Shown piece by piece: positions 42,581 through 50,836 of a stretch of DNA of 64,000 bases. How positions within the stretch are numbered: position 1 is the stretch's first letter; every line of letters begins with the position of its first letter. The notes under the pieces were generated by a model. That model did no database searches, was not told the origin of the DNA, and was given only the letters and a program-made list of their open reading frames with translations. This DNA comes from Clavibacter michiganensis subsp. tessellarius (lineage in GTDB: Bacteria; Actinomycetota; Actinomycetes; Actinomycetales; Microbacteriaceae), in contig NZ_CP040788.1 in the NCBI RefSeq assembly GCF_021922985.1, positions 2,542,001-2,606,000 of the forward strand. The letters run 5' to 3'. The position numbers and the translations under genes are program-made.

Positions 42581-43600
42581 ATGGAACCGACTCGGATGGC
42601 GCGGATCACGCAGAGGGACATCGCGCGCATCGCGGGGGTGAGCCAGACGACGGTGTCGTTCGTCCTCAACGACCGGGATGAGCAGCTCGCGCGCGTGCCG
42701 GAGGCGACCCGGGCCCGCGTGCTGAAGGTCATCCAGGAGACGGGCTACGTCGCCGACCCCATCGCCCGGCGGCTCAAGCAGGGCGGCATGGGCATGATCG
42801 GCGTCTACACGTACGAGAGCCTCTTCCCCCTCGACCGCGAGGACTTCTTCCACCCGTTCCTCGCCGGCATCGAGGAGGAGGCGCAGAACCGCGACATCGA
42901 CCTGCTCCTCCTCACGAGCGGACGGGTGGGCGGCCGCCGCGGCGGGCTGAGCGGCGGCGCGACGCGGCCGCGGCTCGCCGACTCGTGCATCCTGCTCGGC
43001 CAGCGGATGCCGCGGGAGGAGCTCGAGTTCCTCAACGCGAGCGGGTTCCCCTTCGTGAGCATCGGCCGCCGGGACGACGCGGGCGGCCCCGTGCCGCACG
43101 TCGCCGCCGACTACGCGTCCGTCGTGGGCGCGCTGGTGGAGCGGGCCCGGGCGCGCGGGCACACCCGTTTCGCGTACGCCGGGCACGGCACGGGCGTCGA
43201 GTCGTACACCGACCGCATGGCGGGCACGCGGGCCGCGCTCGGCGACGGCTTCCTGCACCTCGTGCCGGAGGACGGCGCGTCGGCGGGCGCGTGGATCCGC
43301 CGCATCCGCGAGGAGGGCGTCACGGTCGTCCTCGCGGAGCAGGAGGAGCAGTTCGCGGCGCTGCGCGCGGCGGCCGGGGAGGCGGGGCTCGAGGTGCCCG
43401 GCGACCTGTCGCTCGTGTCGCTGTCCGGATCCGCGGATCCGAGCGGCTGGCAGACCGGCTTCGAGCTGCCGCGGCGCGACATGGGCCGGCGGGCCGTGCA
43501 GATCCTCGTCGACGGCGCCGCCGAGACGGCGCACCAGCAGCTCCTCGGCTGCGATCTCGTGCCGGGGGAGTCGCTGGGGCCGGCACCGGATCGCGGCTGA
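42581..43600 (+). CDS. LacI family transcriptional regulator of the glycan locus
   Basis: A 339-residue regulator. The N-terminal helix-turn-helix and hinge helix are clear (TQRDIARIAGVSQTTVSFVLNDRD), followed by a periplasmic-binding-like effector domain (residues about 65-330) ending in the PRRDMGRRAVQIL block. A sugar from the locus probably acts as inducer. It is divergent from the beta-helix gene, and near-identical palindromes occur at both outer promoters of the locus. ATG 42581 has GGGAGA immediately before it; a second ATG at 42596 is a good alternative. Confidence 0.93.
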   Translation: MEPTRMARITQRDIARIAGVSQTTVSFVLNDRDEQLARVPEATRARVLKVIQETGYVADPIARRLKQGGMGMIGVYTYESLFPLDREDFFHPFLAGIEEEAQNRDIDLLLLTSGRVGGRRGGLSGGATRPRLADSCILLGQRMPREELEFLNASGFPFVSIGRRDDAGGPVPHVAADYASVVGALVERARARGHTRFAYAGHGTGVESYTDRMAGTRAALGDGFLHLVPEDGASAGAWIRRIREEGVTVVLAEQEEQFAALRAAAGEAGLEVPGDLSLVSLSGSADPSGWQTGFELPRRDMGRRAVQILVDGAAETAHQQLLGCDLVPGESLGPAPDRG

Positions 43601-43691
43601 CCGGGTCGCGGCTCGCGGCTGCGCGGCTGACCGGCGGCGGCGCGCGGCGTCCGCGGGCGCGATGCGCGCGGGCCTCCGGCAGGATCGGCGC

Positions 43692-44225
43692 ATGGCTTCC
43701 ACCACCGCCCTGCTCGTGATCGACCTCCAGGCCGGCGTACTGCCCGGCTGCCGCGACTCCGACGGCGTGGTGGCCCGCACGGCCGCGCTCGTTGCGCGCG
43801 CCCGCGCCGCCGGGGCGCCGGTGGTCTGGATCCAGGACCACCACGGCTTCGCGGAGGGCGACCCTGACTGGGCGCTCGTGCCGCCGCTCGCGCGCACGCC
43901 CGGCGAGGCGCTGGTGCGCAAGGCCCACCGCGACTCCTTCGCAGGCACCAACCTCGTCGAGGTGCTCGCGCGGCTCGGGACCACGCGGATCGTCGTGGCG
44001 GGCGCGCAGACCGACTACTGCGTCCGCACGACGCTGCAGAGCGCCGCGGCGCGGGGGTTCGACGTGACGCTCGTCGGCGACGCGCACACGACGGCCGACG
44101 CCCGGCACGAGGGCGTCGCGATCGGCGCGGAGCAGATCATCGCGCACACCGACCTGTACTTCCGGACGCTCCGATACCCGGGCATCACGTCGACGGTCGA
44201 GGCGCACGACGCCGTGCGGCTCTAG
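43692..44225 (+). CDS. Isochorismatase-family cysteine hydrolase
   Basis: A 177-residue hydrolase of the isochorismatase superfamily. The triad is visible: Asp in LLVIDLQAGV, Lys in LVRKAHRDSF and Cys in QTDYCVRTT, preceded by the cis-peptide region VVAGAQ. Members hydrolyse amides or ethers such as nicotinamide, ureidoacrylate or isochorismate; the substrate here is undefined. ATG 43692 begins the usual TTALLVIDLQ start. The stop overlaps the end of the convergent small membrane protein by four bases. Confidence 0.92.
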   Translation: MASTTALLVIDLQAGVLPGCRDSDGVVARTAALVARARAAGAPVVWIQDHHGFAEGDPDWALVPPLARTPGEALVRKAHRDSFAGTNLVEVLARLGTTRIVVAGAQTDYCVRTTLQSAAARGFDVTLVGDAHTTADARHEGVAIGAEQIIAHTDLYFRTLRYPGITSTVEAHDAVRL

Positions 44226-44491
44226 CGGGCGTCGCCCTCGGGGGCGGGGGCGGGGGCGTCGGGCGCGTCCGCGGTCGAGGCCCCTCGCTTCCACGGGCGG
44301 ATCCCCATCACGACGAAGGTGACGCCGAGGATCAGGAAGGGCAGGCCCGCGAACCGCGCCTCGTCGAGGGTCAGCATGAGGGCCAGGCCGAGCATGCCGA
44401 ACACGACGCCGAGCGCGATGTTCGGGCTCGTCGCGTCGTCGTCCTCGTCCGGCGGGGCCGCGGGGGCGCCGGGTGCTTCCGATCCGCCCAT
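44222..44491 (-). CDS. Small two-TM membrane protein
   Basis: An 89-residue protein with an acidic, Pro/Ala-rich N-terminus, two TM segments separated by a short loop containing DEARFAG, and a polar C-terminus rich in Asp, Ala and Pro. No family is recognised. Its end overlaps the convergent cysteine hydrolase by four bases. Confidence 0.7.
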   Translation of the reverse strand: MGGSEAPGAPAAPPDEDDDATSPNIALGVVFGMLGLALMLTLDEARFAGLPFLILGVTFVVMGIRPWKRGASTADAPDAPAPAPEGDAR

Positions 44492-44555
44492 GCCCTCGAC
44501 GCTAGGCGGCCGCGCACCCGACCGCGTCCTCCGCAGGGGGGATGCGGCCGGCGGA

Positions 44556-45188
44556 TCAGATGCGGCCCTCCAGCTCGAGCAGCGTCGTCTTCGCCGCGAG
44601 CCCGCCGATGTAGCCGCCGAGCGTGCCGTCGGAGCGGAGGACCCGGTGGCACGGGATCACGACGGGCAGCGGGTTCGTCGAGCAGGCAGTGCCCACCGCG
44701 CGCGTGGCGGCCGGGCTGCCGGCCGTCTCGGCGACCTCGCGGTAGGTGCGCGTGGAGCCGTACGGGATCTCGGGGAGCAGCCGCTGCACGCGATCGCGGA
44801 AGCCGGTGGAGAGGCGGCGGTCGAGCGGGAGGTCGAAGGAGCGGCGGCGGCCGGCGAAGTACTCGTCGAGCTCGCGGGCCGCCGCATCGAGGCGCCTCGG
44901 GGCGCGCAGGATCCGCGGGCCGAGCCGCCGCGCGAGGTCGCCGAGCACGGTGTCGTGGTCCTCGCGGGAGTACGCGACGCGGATCAGGCCGCGCTCGGTG
45001 GCGGCGAGGAGGAGCGGGCCGACGGGGGAGTCGATGGTGGTGAACCCGACGTCGAGGGCGTCCGCCTCCTCGGCCGCGTCGGCGAGGCGGAGACGGAGGG
45101 CGTCGAGGGCGGGGGCGGTGGGATCCGCGCGCTCGAGGGCGTCCGCGTCGAGGAAGGGGGCGGCGTCGTCGGGATCGGGGTCGGTCAC
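44556..45188 (-). CDS. ogt: Methylated-DNA--protein-cysteine methyltransferase
   Basis: A 210-residue O6-alkylguanine repair protein. The acceptor motif PCHR is in VVIPCHRVL, followed by GGYIGGLAAKTTLLELEG; the helix-turn-helix DNA-binding part includes YGSTRTYREVAETAGSPAATRAVGTA. It transfers the alkyl group to its own Cys. An N-terminal acidic extension of ~45 residues precedes the ribonuclease-like domain. GTG 45188 overlaps the stop of the upstream ECF sigma gene, so repair protein and sigma factor are co-translated. Confidence 0.94.
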   Translation of the reverse strand: MTDPDPDDAAPFLDADALERADPTAPALDALRLRLADAAEEADALDVGFTTIDSPVGPLLLAATERGLIRVAYSREDHDTVLGDLARRLGPRILRAPRRLDAAARELDEYFAGRRRSFDLPLDRRLSTGFRDRVQRLLPEIPYGSTRTYREVAETAGSPAATRAVGTACSTNPLPVVIPCHRVLRSDGTLGGYIGGLAAKTTLLELEGRI

Positions 45189-45820
45189 GGTCGTCCTCCT
45201 CGGGCAGGTGCGCTGACGGATGCGGGGTCGGGGGCGTCGGCGGATGCAGGGTCGGCCGCGTCGCCGCGGGCGGGCGCGGGATCGGCGTCGGCGGCGTCGG
45301 GTGCCCGGGCGGGACCGGATGCGCCGACGGCGGCCGCCCCGCCGCGCGGCTCGTCCGCCATCGCCCGCCGCAGGCTCGCCACCCCGTCGGCCGCCGCCCG
45401 GCGCGCGGCCTCGGGCGTGCCGCCGATCACGGCCGCGACCTCCGCGTACGGCAGCCCGCCGAGGTGCCGGTAGGCGACCGCGAGCCGCTGCCGCTCGGGC
45501 AGGCGGGCGACTTCGCGCCAGAGGTCGGGGTCGCCGGATCCGGGCACGCCGAGGTCGGAGATCCGCTCGGGCACCTCGTCGACGGGGAGCGCGCGGCGGC
45601 CGCGGGCGCGGATCGCGTCGAGGGCCTTGCGGTGCGCGATGGTGACGAGCCACGCCCGCACGTCGGCCCGCGGGCCGAGCCGCGGGTACGCGACCAGCGC
45701 CGACAGGAACGTCTCCGACCACGCGTCCTCGGCGTCCGCGTGCCCGCCGAGCACGGCCCGGCAGACGCGGAGCACCACGGCGCCGTGCTCGGTCACGACC
45801 CTGTCGAACGGCTGCATCAT
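45185..45820 (-). CDS. ECF-type RNA polymerase sigma factor with disordered C-terminal tail
   Basis: A 211-residue sigma-70 family member. Region 2 covers residues about 8-75 (HADAEDAWSETFLSALVAYP, then WLVTIAHRKALDAIR) and region 4 about 105-155 (LPERQRLAVAYRHLGGLPYAEVAAVIGGTPEAARR). After residue ~157 comes a tail of about 55 residues made almost only of Ala, Pro, Asp, Gly and Ser. It may redirect transcription in response to DNA damage or alkylation, as it overlaps ogt by GTGA. No anti-sigma gene adjoins. The start is ATG 45820 or 45817. Confidence 0.9.
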   Translation of the reverse strand: MMQPFDRVVTEHGAVVLRVCRAVLGGHADAEDAWSETFLSALVAYPRLGPRADVRAWLVTIAHRKALDAIRARGRRALPVDEVPERISDLGVPGSGDPDLWREVARLPERQRLAVAYRHLGGLPYAEVAAVIGGTPEAARRAAADGVASLRRAMADEPRGGAAAVGASGPARAPDAADADPAPARGDAADPASADAPDPASVSAPARGGRP

Positions 45821-46166
45821 CTCCACACCGGGTAGACGCCGGGGCGGGGTGATCCGTGAGGTCGGCGTGCGGATCAGTCTCGCGGATCCGTGGGCCCGGG
45901 ACGAGGGCGCGGCCGCCGGGCCGAGGCGCCGGTGGGTGCCGCCCCTCCTCCGGACGCGCCGTGCGCCTCCTCGTGATCCGCGGTGCCCCGCCCGTGCACC
46001 CCGTGGGGACCACCCGTGACCATCCCCGGGGAGGACGCCCGCGAGCCCGCCGCTCGTCAGGATGGGGGAGCGGCTCCCCCGGCCGCGCGCTCCGCCCGGA
46101 GCCTCCGCCGTCGGCCCGTCCCCCTCGGGTCGGCGGCGGCATCCGGGCGGCCACGAGAGGATCCCC
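45821..46166. other. Divergent promoter region, no gene seen
   Basis: This 346-bp gap separates the minus-strand sigma gene from the + strand response-regulator-like gene and must hold both promoters. The sequence is uniformly GC-rich. I see no convincing -35/-10 pair, palindrome or small gene with an RBS. Confidence 0.4.
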
Positions 46167-46925
46167 ATGACCGGCATCGCGAGCCCCGCCGCCCCCGACG
46201 ACGAGCGGGCGGTGCCGTCGCCCGCGGACCCGGCCGCATCCGGCCCGCCGCGCGCGCTCCGCGTCGCGGTGGTCGACGAGGAGGCGCCCATCACGCAGCT
46301 GCTGTCGCTCGCGCTGCGGATGGAGGGCTGGGACGTGCGCGTGTTCGCGACCGGCCGCGCGGCCATCGCCGCCGCCGTCGAGGACGCGCCCGACGCCATG
46401 CTCCTCGACATGATGCTGCCCGACGTCTCAGGCGTGGAGGTCGTCGCCGAGCTGCGTCGCGCGGGCGTCGCGACCCCCGTCCTCTTCCTCACCGGCCGCG
46501 ACTCGCTCGAGGACCGGCTCGCCGCCTTCGGGGCGGGCGCCGACGACTACGTCACGAAGCCGTTCGGCCTCGAGGAGGTCGTCGGGACCGTGCGCGACCT
46601 GTTCCGCCGCCGCGGCCTCGCGCCCGCGCTCGTCACCGCGGGCGACCTCGTGCTCGACCCGGTCACGGGCGAGGCGTGGCTCGCGGGGGTGCCGCTGGAG
46701 CTGGATCCGACCGAGCTCGTCGTCGTGCAGGCGCTCGCCGAGGAGCCGACGCACCGGCTCCCGCTGCGCGAGCTCGCCCACCGGCTGCTCGACGCGGGCG
46801 GCGAGCCCGTCGCCCCGCAGGCGCTCCTCGACCTGCCCGTCGTGACGGGACGACGTGCCGGTCAGGACCGCATCGTGCTGCTCGCGGTCTCCGGCGACGA
46901 CCTCGTGCTGGCGCCCGCGGGCTGA
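46167..46925 (+). CDS. Orphan OmpR-family response regulator
   Basis: A 252-residue protein with an N-terminal Ala/Pro/Asp-rich extension of about 30 residues, then a receiver domain: acidic pair in VVDEEAP, phosphoacceptor Asp in MLLDMMLPDVSG, Thr in FLTGRD and Lys in YVTKPFG. The C-terminal part begins like an OmpR winged helix (LVLDPVTGEAWLAGVPLELDPTE) but the recognition-helix region is poorly conserved. No kinase is adjacent. DNA binding may be weak or altered. Confidence 0.85.
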   Translation: MTGIASPAAPDDERAVPSPADPAASGPPRALRVAVVDEEAPITQLLSLALRMEGWDVRVFATGRAAIAAAVEDAPDAMLLDMMLPDVSGVEVVAELRRAGVATPVLFLTGRDSLEDRLAAFGAGADDYVTKPFGLEEVVGTVRDLFRRRGLAPALVTAGDLVLDPVTGEAWLAGVPLELDPTELVVVQALAEEPTHRLPLRELAHRLLDAGGEPVAPQALLDLPVVTGRRAGQDRIVLLAVSGDDLVLAPAG

Positions 46926-46955
46926 CCGGACGCCGCCCGGGCCGCGCGGCTGCTG

Positions 46956-46972
46956 ACCCCCAGTGCGGGGGT
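46956..46972 (+). terminator. Hairpin after the orphan response regulator
   Basis: ACCCCC and GGGGGT pair across AGTGC about 30 bp after the stop codon. It is short and lacks a U-run, so only a moderate terminator call. Confidence 0.4.
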
Positions 46973-47040
46973 GGATCCCGCGTGTCACCCCCGCAACTCC
47001 GGGGATCACGAGTCACACGCGTCACACTGCCCGAAATATC

Positions 47041-47054
47041 TCCCCAGGTGGGGA
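47041..47054. promoter_or_regulatory. TCCCC-N4-GGGGA palindrome upstream of the LPXTG protein
   Basis: TCCCCAGGTGGGGA has perfect 5-bp arms and a 4-bp spacer, 136 bp before the start of the surface-protein gene. The same arrangement occurs at 56687-56700. A regulatory or promoter role is inferred. Confidence 0.5.
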
Positions 47055-47190
47055 AAGGAAGTCCCTACAGTCGGCGATGGGGAGCAGATCCTCCCCGCCG
47101 CGTCCCCGAGACCCCGGAACGCGTCCCCTCTACCGCACGGTCGCGGCACAGCAATGGCGCGCACGGGCGGTCGGCACCACTGGAGATGTC

Positions 47191-48456
47191 ATGACCCGTC
47201 CCACCCCCGCCGCCGGTCGCGGCAGGTCGTTCCGCCGCGCAGCAGCGGGCGCCTGCCTCTCGGCATCGCTCGTCCTCCTGCCCCTCGCGATGGCGCCGGC
47301 CGCCCACGCCGAGACCGTCCCCGCGGACGCGACGCCCGTCGCCGTCGACGCCCCGGTCGCCGAGGCGCCCGTCGCCGAGACCCCCGCGGTCGAGGCCCCC
47401 GCCGAGGACGCGACCCCGACGCCCGCGCCCGCGGAGGAGTCCGCGCCCGTCGCCGACGCCCCGGTCGAGTCGACCCCGACGCCCTCCACCGGCGCCCCGA
47501 CCACCGGCGCGCCCACGACCGGCCTGCCGACGCTCGAGCCGACCGTCCCCGTCGTCGAGCTGCCCTTCACCTGGACCACGCCCGACCGCGGCGTCGCCCT
47601 CCCGATCAACGAGGCCGTGCCGTTCGCCGGCACCGGCACCGCGGGCAGCATCGTCACCGCCAGCTACTTCAACGCCGTGGGCGTCAAGTCCGTCGCCGGC
47701 ATCGGCATCGTCGGCGCCGACGGCACGTACGCGTTCCCCGCGAGCTTCACCGAGCTGCTCCAGGGCTCGAAGACCGCGAGCGTCACCGTCACGCAGGTCG
47801 GCCTCGACCTCGAGGTCACGGGCGAGATCCGCGGCCTGGTGCGCTTCGCCGAGGCGCCCGTCGGCCCGTTCGTGCGCGCCGAGGCGTCGTTCTCGACCAT
47901 CTCGCCGACCACCGTCGCCGAGGCGACCAGCCTCCTCGGCGGCCTCAAGGTCACCGCGACCGGCTACCTCCGCTACGAGGCGGTCCAGGTCACGGTCACC
48001 GCGCCCGACGGCCGCGTGATCCAGCTCAGCGACGCCAACAGCGGCGTGGGCGTCAGCACCCGCTCGCTCAAGGACCTCGTGCGCGCCGACGTCGACGGCA
48101 CGTTCGCGCAGCCGATCATCCTGTTCGGCGACATCCAGCCGGGCACGTACCAGGTCTCCGTCCTGGGCCTCGAGTCGGGCCTCGCGCAGGGCGGCACCGT
48201 CGAGCTGACCGGCGAGGACGCGGGCGGACCGGTCATCCCGGGCGTCCCGACCCCGACGCCGACCACGCCGTCGATCGACCCCGCGGGCACCGCTCCGACG
48301 CCGATCACGAAGCCGGCCGCGCAGCACGGCGACACCCTGCCCGTCACGGGCACCGACGGCACCGCGGCCCTCGGCCTCGGCGGCCTGGGCGCGCTGCTGG
48401 CCCTCGTCGGCGCGGGCGCGCTCGTCGCCCGCCGCCGCCTGCGCTCCGCGGAGTAG
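47191..48456 (+). CDS. LPXTG-anchored cell-wall surface protein
   Basis: A 421-residue secreted protein. The signal peptide ends at AHA (about residue 40); residues ~45-115 are a low-complexity Val/Ala/Pro/Glu/Thr stalk; the middle holds two Ig-like beta domains; a Thr/Pro linker leads to the sortase motif LPVTG, a hydrophobic helix and the basic tail RRRLRS. Sortase should attach it to peptidoglycan. ATG 47191 follows GGAG. A strong hairpin terminator follows and a TCCCC-N4-GGGGA palindrome lies in the promoter region. Confidence 0.92.
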   Translation: MTRPTPAAGRGRSFRRAAAGACLSASLVLLPLAMAPAAHAETVPADATPVAVDAPVAEAPVAETPAVEAPAEDATPTPAPAEESAPVADAPVESTPTPSTGAPTTGAPTTGLPTLEPTVPVVELPFTWTTPDRGVALPINEAVPFAGTGTAGSIVTASYFNAVGVKSVAGIGIVGADGTYAFPASFTELLQGSKTASVTVTQVGLDLEVTGEIRGLVRFAEAPVGPFVRAEASFSTISPTTVAEATSLLGGLKVTATGYLRYEAVQVTVTAPDGRVIQLSDANSGVGVSTRSLKDLVRADVDGTFAQPIILFGDIQPGTYQVSVLGLESGLAQGGTVELTGEDAGGPVIPGVPTPTPTTPSIDPAGTAPTPITKPAAQHGDTLPVTGTDGTAALGLGGLGALLALVGAGALVARRRLRSAE

Positions 48457-48482
48457 CGGCACCGCACCACCCGCACCACGCA

Positions 48483-48522
48483 CGACGACGGCCGGATCCC
48501 CGCGGGGATCCGGCCGTCGTCG
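48483..48522 (+). terminator. 40-bp perfect palindrome, transcription terminator
   Basis: Twenty-base arms (from CGACGACGGCC to GGCCGTCGTCG) pair perfectly, starting 26 bp after the surface-protein stop. The centre contains two GGATCC-type hexamers. No U-run follows, as usual in high-GC actinobacteria. Confidence 0.85.
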
Positions 48523-48651
48523 CGTGCGGACGCGGCGCGCGCCTTGTCCCGCGCCGCGGCCGCCCCGTACATTTGACGCGAGCCGCAACGAATCCCCGCA
48601 CGCGGATCCGCCGCACGCCGATCCGCCCCACGAATGAGACGAAGGAGTCCC

Positions 48652-49866
48652 ATGTCCGACACGCAGCCCGCAGCGACGCCCACGGAGACCGGAGGCGCCC
48701 TCGGCGTCGCGATGGTCGGCCACGGGTTCATGGGCGCCGCCCACTCGCAGGCCTGGCGCGTCGCGCCCGCGTTCTTCGACCTGCCGCTCGCGCCGCGCAT
48801 GGTGTCCGTCGTCGGGCGCGACCAGGCGCGCACGCAGGAGTCCGCGGACCGCTGGGGCTGGGATCGCGCCGAGACCGACTGGCGCGCCGCCATCGAGCGC
48901 GACGACATCGACGTGGTCGACATCTGCTCGCCCGGCAGCACGCACGTCGAGATCGCGGTCGCCGCGCTCGAGGCCGGCAAGCACGTGCTCTGCGAGAAGC
49001 CGCTCGCCAACACGGTGGAGGAGGCCGAGATCATGGCGGCCGCTGCGGAGAAGGCCGCCGCGAAGGGCATCCGCGCGATGGTCGGCTTCAGCTACCGCCG
49101 CGTGCCCGCCATCACCTTCGCGCGCGACCTCGTGGCGCAGGGCGCGATCGGCGAGCTCCGCCAGGTGCGCGCCCTGTACCTGCAGGACTGGCTGACCGAC
49201 GCCGAGGGCCCGATGACGTGGCGCCTCGACAAGGGGGCGGCCGGATCCGGCGCGCTCGGCGACATCGGCGCGCACATCGTCGACGCGGTGCAGTTCATCA
49301 CCGGCGAGCAGCTGGACGCGGTCAGCGGCCTGCTCCGCACCTTCGTGGAGGAGCGCCCGCTGCTCGCCGAGACGCGCGGCCTCGGCGGCGTCGCCTCGAG
49401 CGAGCGCGGGAAGGTGACGGTCGACGACGCGGCCTACTTCACCGGGAAGCTCGCGGGCGGCGCGCTCGCCAGCTTCGAGGCGACCCGCATGGCCACCGGC
49501 CGCAAGAACGCGCTCCGGCTGGAGTTCAGCGGATCCGACGGCGCCATCTCCTTCGACCTCGAGCGCCTCAACGAGATCGAGCTGTACGACGCGACCGCGC
49601 CCGCCGACCGGCTCGGCTTCCGGCGGATCCTCGTCACCGAGCCCGAGCACCCCTACACGGCCGCGTGGTGGCCCACCGGCCACGGCCTCGGCTACGAGCA
49701 CGCGTTCACGCACCAGGTGCGCGACCTCGTGCACGACATCGCCGCGGGCCAGGAGCCGCAGCCATCCTTCGCCGACGGGCTCCGCGTGCAGCGCGTGCTC
49801 GACGCCGTGGAGCGCAGCTCGGCCGACGGCAGCGCGTGGGTGCAGGTGGACCCCGCCGCGAGCTGA
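48652..49866 (+). CDS. Gfo/Idh/MocA-family oxidoreductase
   Basis: A 404-residue NAD(P)-dependent sugar oxidoreductase. The N-terminal Rossmann motif is AMVGHGFMGAAH, the CEKPLANTVEEAE block carries the conserved Lys, and the C-terminal domain has the GALGDIGAHIVDAVQF motif with the catalytic His. Members oxidise or epimerise sugars and inositols. ATG 48652 follows GAAGGAG. It stands as a single gene between two hairpin terminators. Confidence 0.94.
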   Translation: MSDTQPAATPTETGGALGVAMVGHGFMGAAHSQAWRVAPAFFDLPLAPRMVSVVGRDQARTQESADRWGWDRAETDWRAAIERDDIDVVDICSPGSTHVEIAVAALEAGKHVLCEKPLANTVEEAEIMAAAAEKAAAKGIRAMVGFSYRRVPAITFARDLVAQGAIGELRQVRALYLQDWLTDAEGPMTWRLDKGAAGSGALGDIGAHIVDAVQFITGEQLDAVSGLLRTFVEERPLLAETRGLGGVASSERGKVTVDDAAYFTGKLAGGALASFEATRMATGRKNALRLEFSGSDGAISFDLERLNEIELYDATAPADRLGFRRILVTEPEHPYTAAWWPTGHGLGYEHAFTHQVRDLVHDIAAGQEPQPSFADGLRVQRVLDAVERSSADGSAWVQVDPAAS

Positions 49867-49881
49867 CGTCCGCGGGCTGAC

Positions 49882-49905
49882 GTCCGCGGGCCGGGGCCCG
49901 CGGAC
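49882..49905 (+). terminator. Hairpin terminator after the Gfo/Idh gene
   Basis: GTCCGCGGGCC and GGCCCGCGGAC form perfect 11-bp arms with a 2-bp centre, 16 bp after the stop. It is preceded by a 14-bp direct repeat (GCTGACGTCCGCGG, twice). Confidence 0.75.
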
Positions 49906-49944
49906 GCTCGCGTACCCTGGTCCGGACGACCGGGAGGCGGACGG

Positions 49945-50667
49945 GTGCAGGCACGACAGGCGCGGATGCGGCGCGCCGCGCTGTCCGCGCTGGTCTGCAC
50001 GCTCGTCACGGCGACCGCGCACGCGGCGGCCGGCGGCGGCCTCCCGCATCCGCTCGTCCTCGGGCTCGCGCTCGTCGCGGGCGTCGTGCTCTGCTTCGCG
50101 CTCGGCGGCCGCCGCGTGACGCTCGCCCACCTCGTGCTCGCCATCGGCGCCACCCAGGGGGTGCTGCACGCGGCCTTCACGTTCGGCGGATCCGGCATGG
50201 CGGCGGCCGGCGGCGCGGCGGGCGGATCCGCCGGGTCGGCCGCCGGCGCCGCCTCCGGATCCGCTGCCGCCAGCGGGCACGGCCACGCGCACGCGCACGC
50301 GGCCGCCGACGCCGCCCGCGCGCTCGCCGATCCGGGTGCCATGGCCATGCCCGCGGACCACGACGGCGCCATGCTCCTCGCGCACGTCATCGCCGGCCTG
50401 ATCAGCGTCTGCTCGCTCCGCGCCGGGGCCGACGCCGTCCGCCGCGTCGCGCGGGCGCTCGCCGTGCGCGTGGGCGGCGCGATCTCCGGGGCCGTCGGCG
50501 CGCTGGTGGCGGCCGCCGTCGCCGTGGCCGCCGCGCTCGCCGAGCCGGCCGTCGCCCCGCGGCCCGGCCGCCTGGCCGCCGACGTGCGCCCGGCGCGCCT
50601 CGTCTCCCTCCTCACCGCGCGGATCCGGGGCCGCCGCGGTCCGCCGCGGCGCCTGCTCGCCGCCTGA
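49945..50667 (+). CDS. His-rich membrane protein of the copper/metal trio
   Basis: A 240-residue membrane protein starting at GTG 49945 after GGGAGGCGG. Three to four TM segments flank a Gly/Ala/Ser-rich loop with a HGHAHAHA run and a further MAMPADHDGAM stretch, likely metal-binding. The C-terminal ~50 residues are basic. It lies upstream of a YcnI-like protein and a PepSY membrane protein, which suggests copper or another divalent metal. No exact family is recognised. Confidence 0.7.
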   Translation: MQARQARMRRAALSALVCTLVTATAHAAAGGGLPHPLVLGLALVAGVVLCFALGGRRVTLAHLVLAIGATQGVLHAAFTFGGSGMAAAGGAAGGSAGSAAGAASGSAAASGHGHAHAHAAADAARALADPGAMAMPADHDGAMLLAHVIAGLISVCSLRAGADAVRRVARALAVRVGGAISGAVGALVAAAVAVAAALAEPAVAPRPGRLAADVRPARLVSLLTARIRGRRGPPRRLLAA

Positions 50668-50836
50668 TCCGCGCCCGCCGCGTCCCTCGGGGACCCGGGC
50701 GCGGCCCGCGCCGCCCGCCCGCCGACGATCGCCGCGCCTCCCGCGCCTCCCGCGCCGCCGATCGTCGCCGGGGTGCCGCGCGCCCCCGCACGCCCGGATC
50801 CGCACGGCCACGCCCGTGCCCCACCGAAGGACCCCC

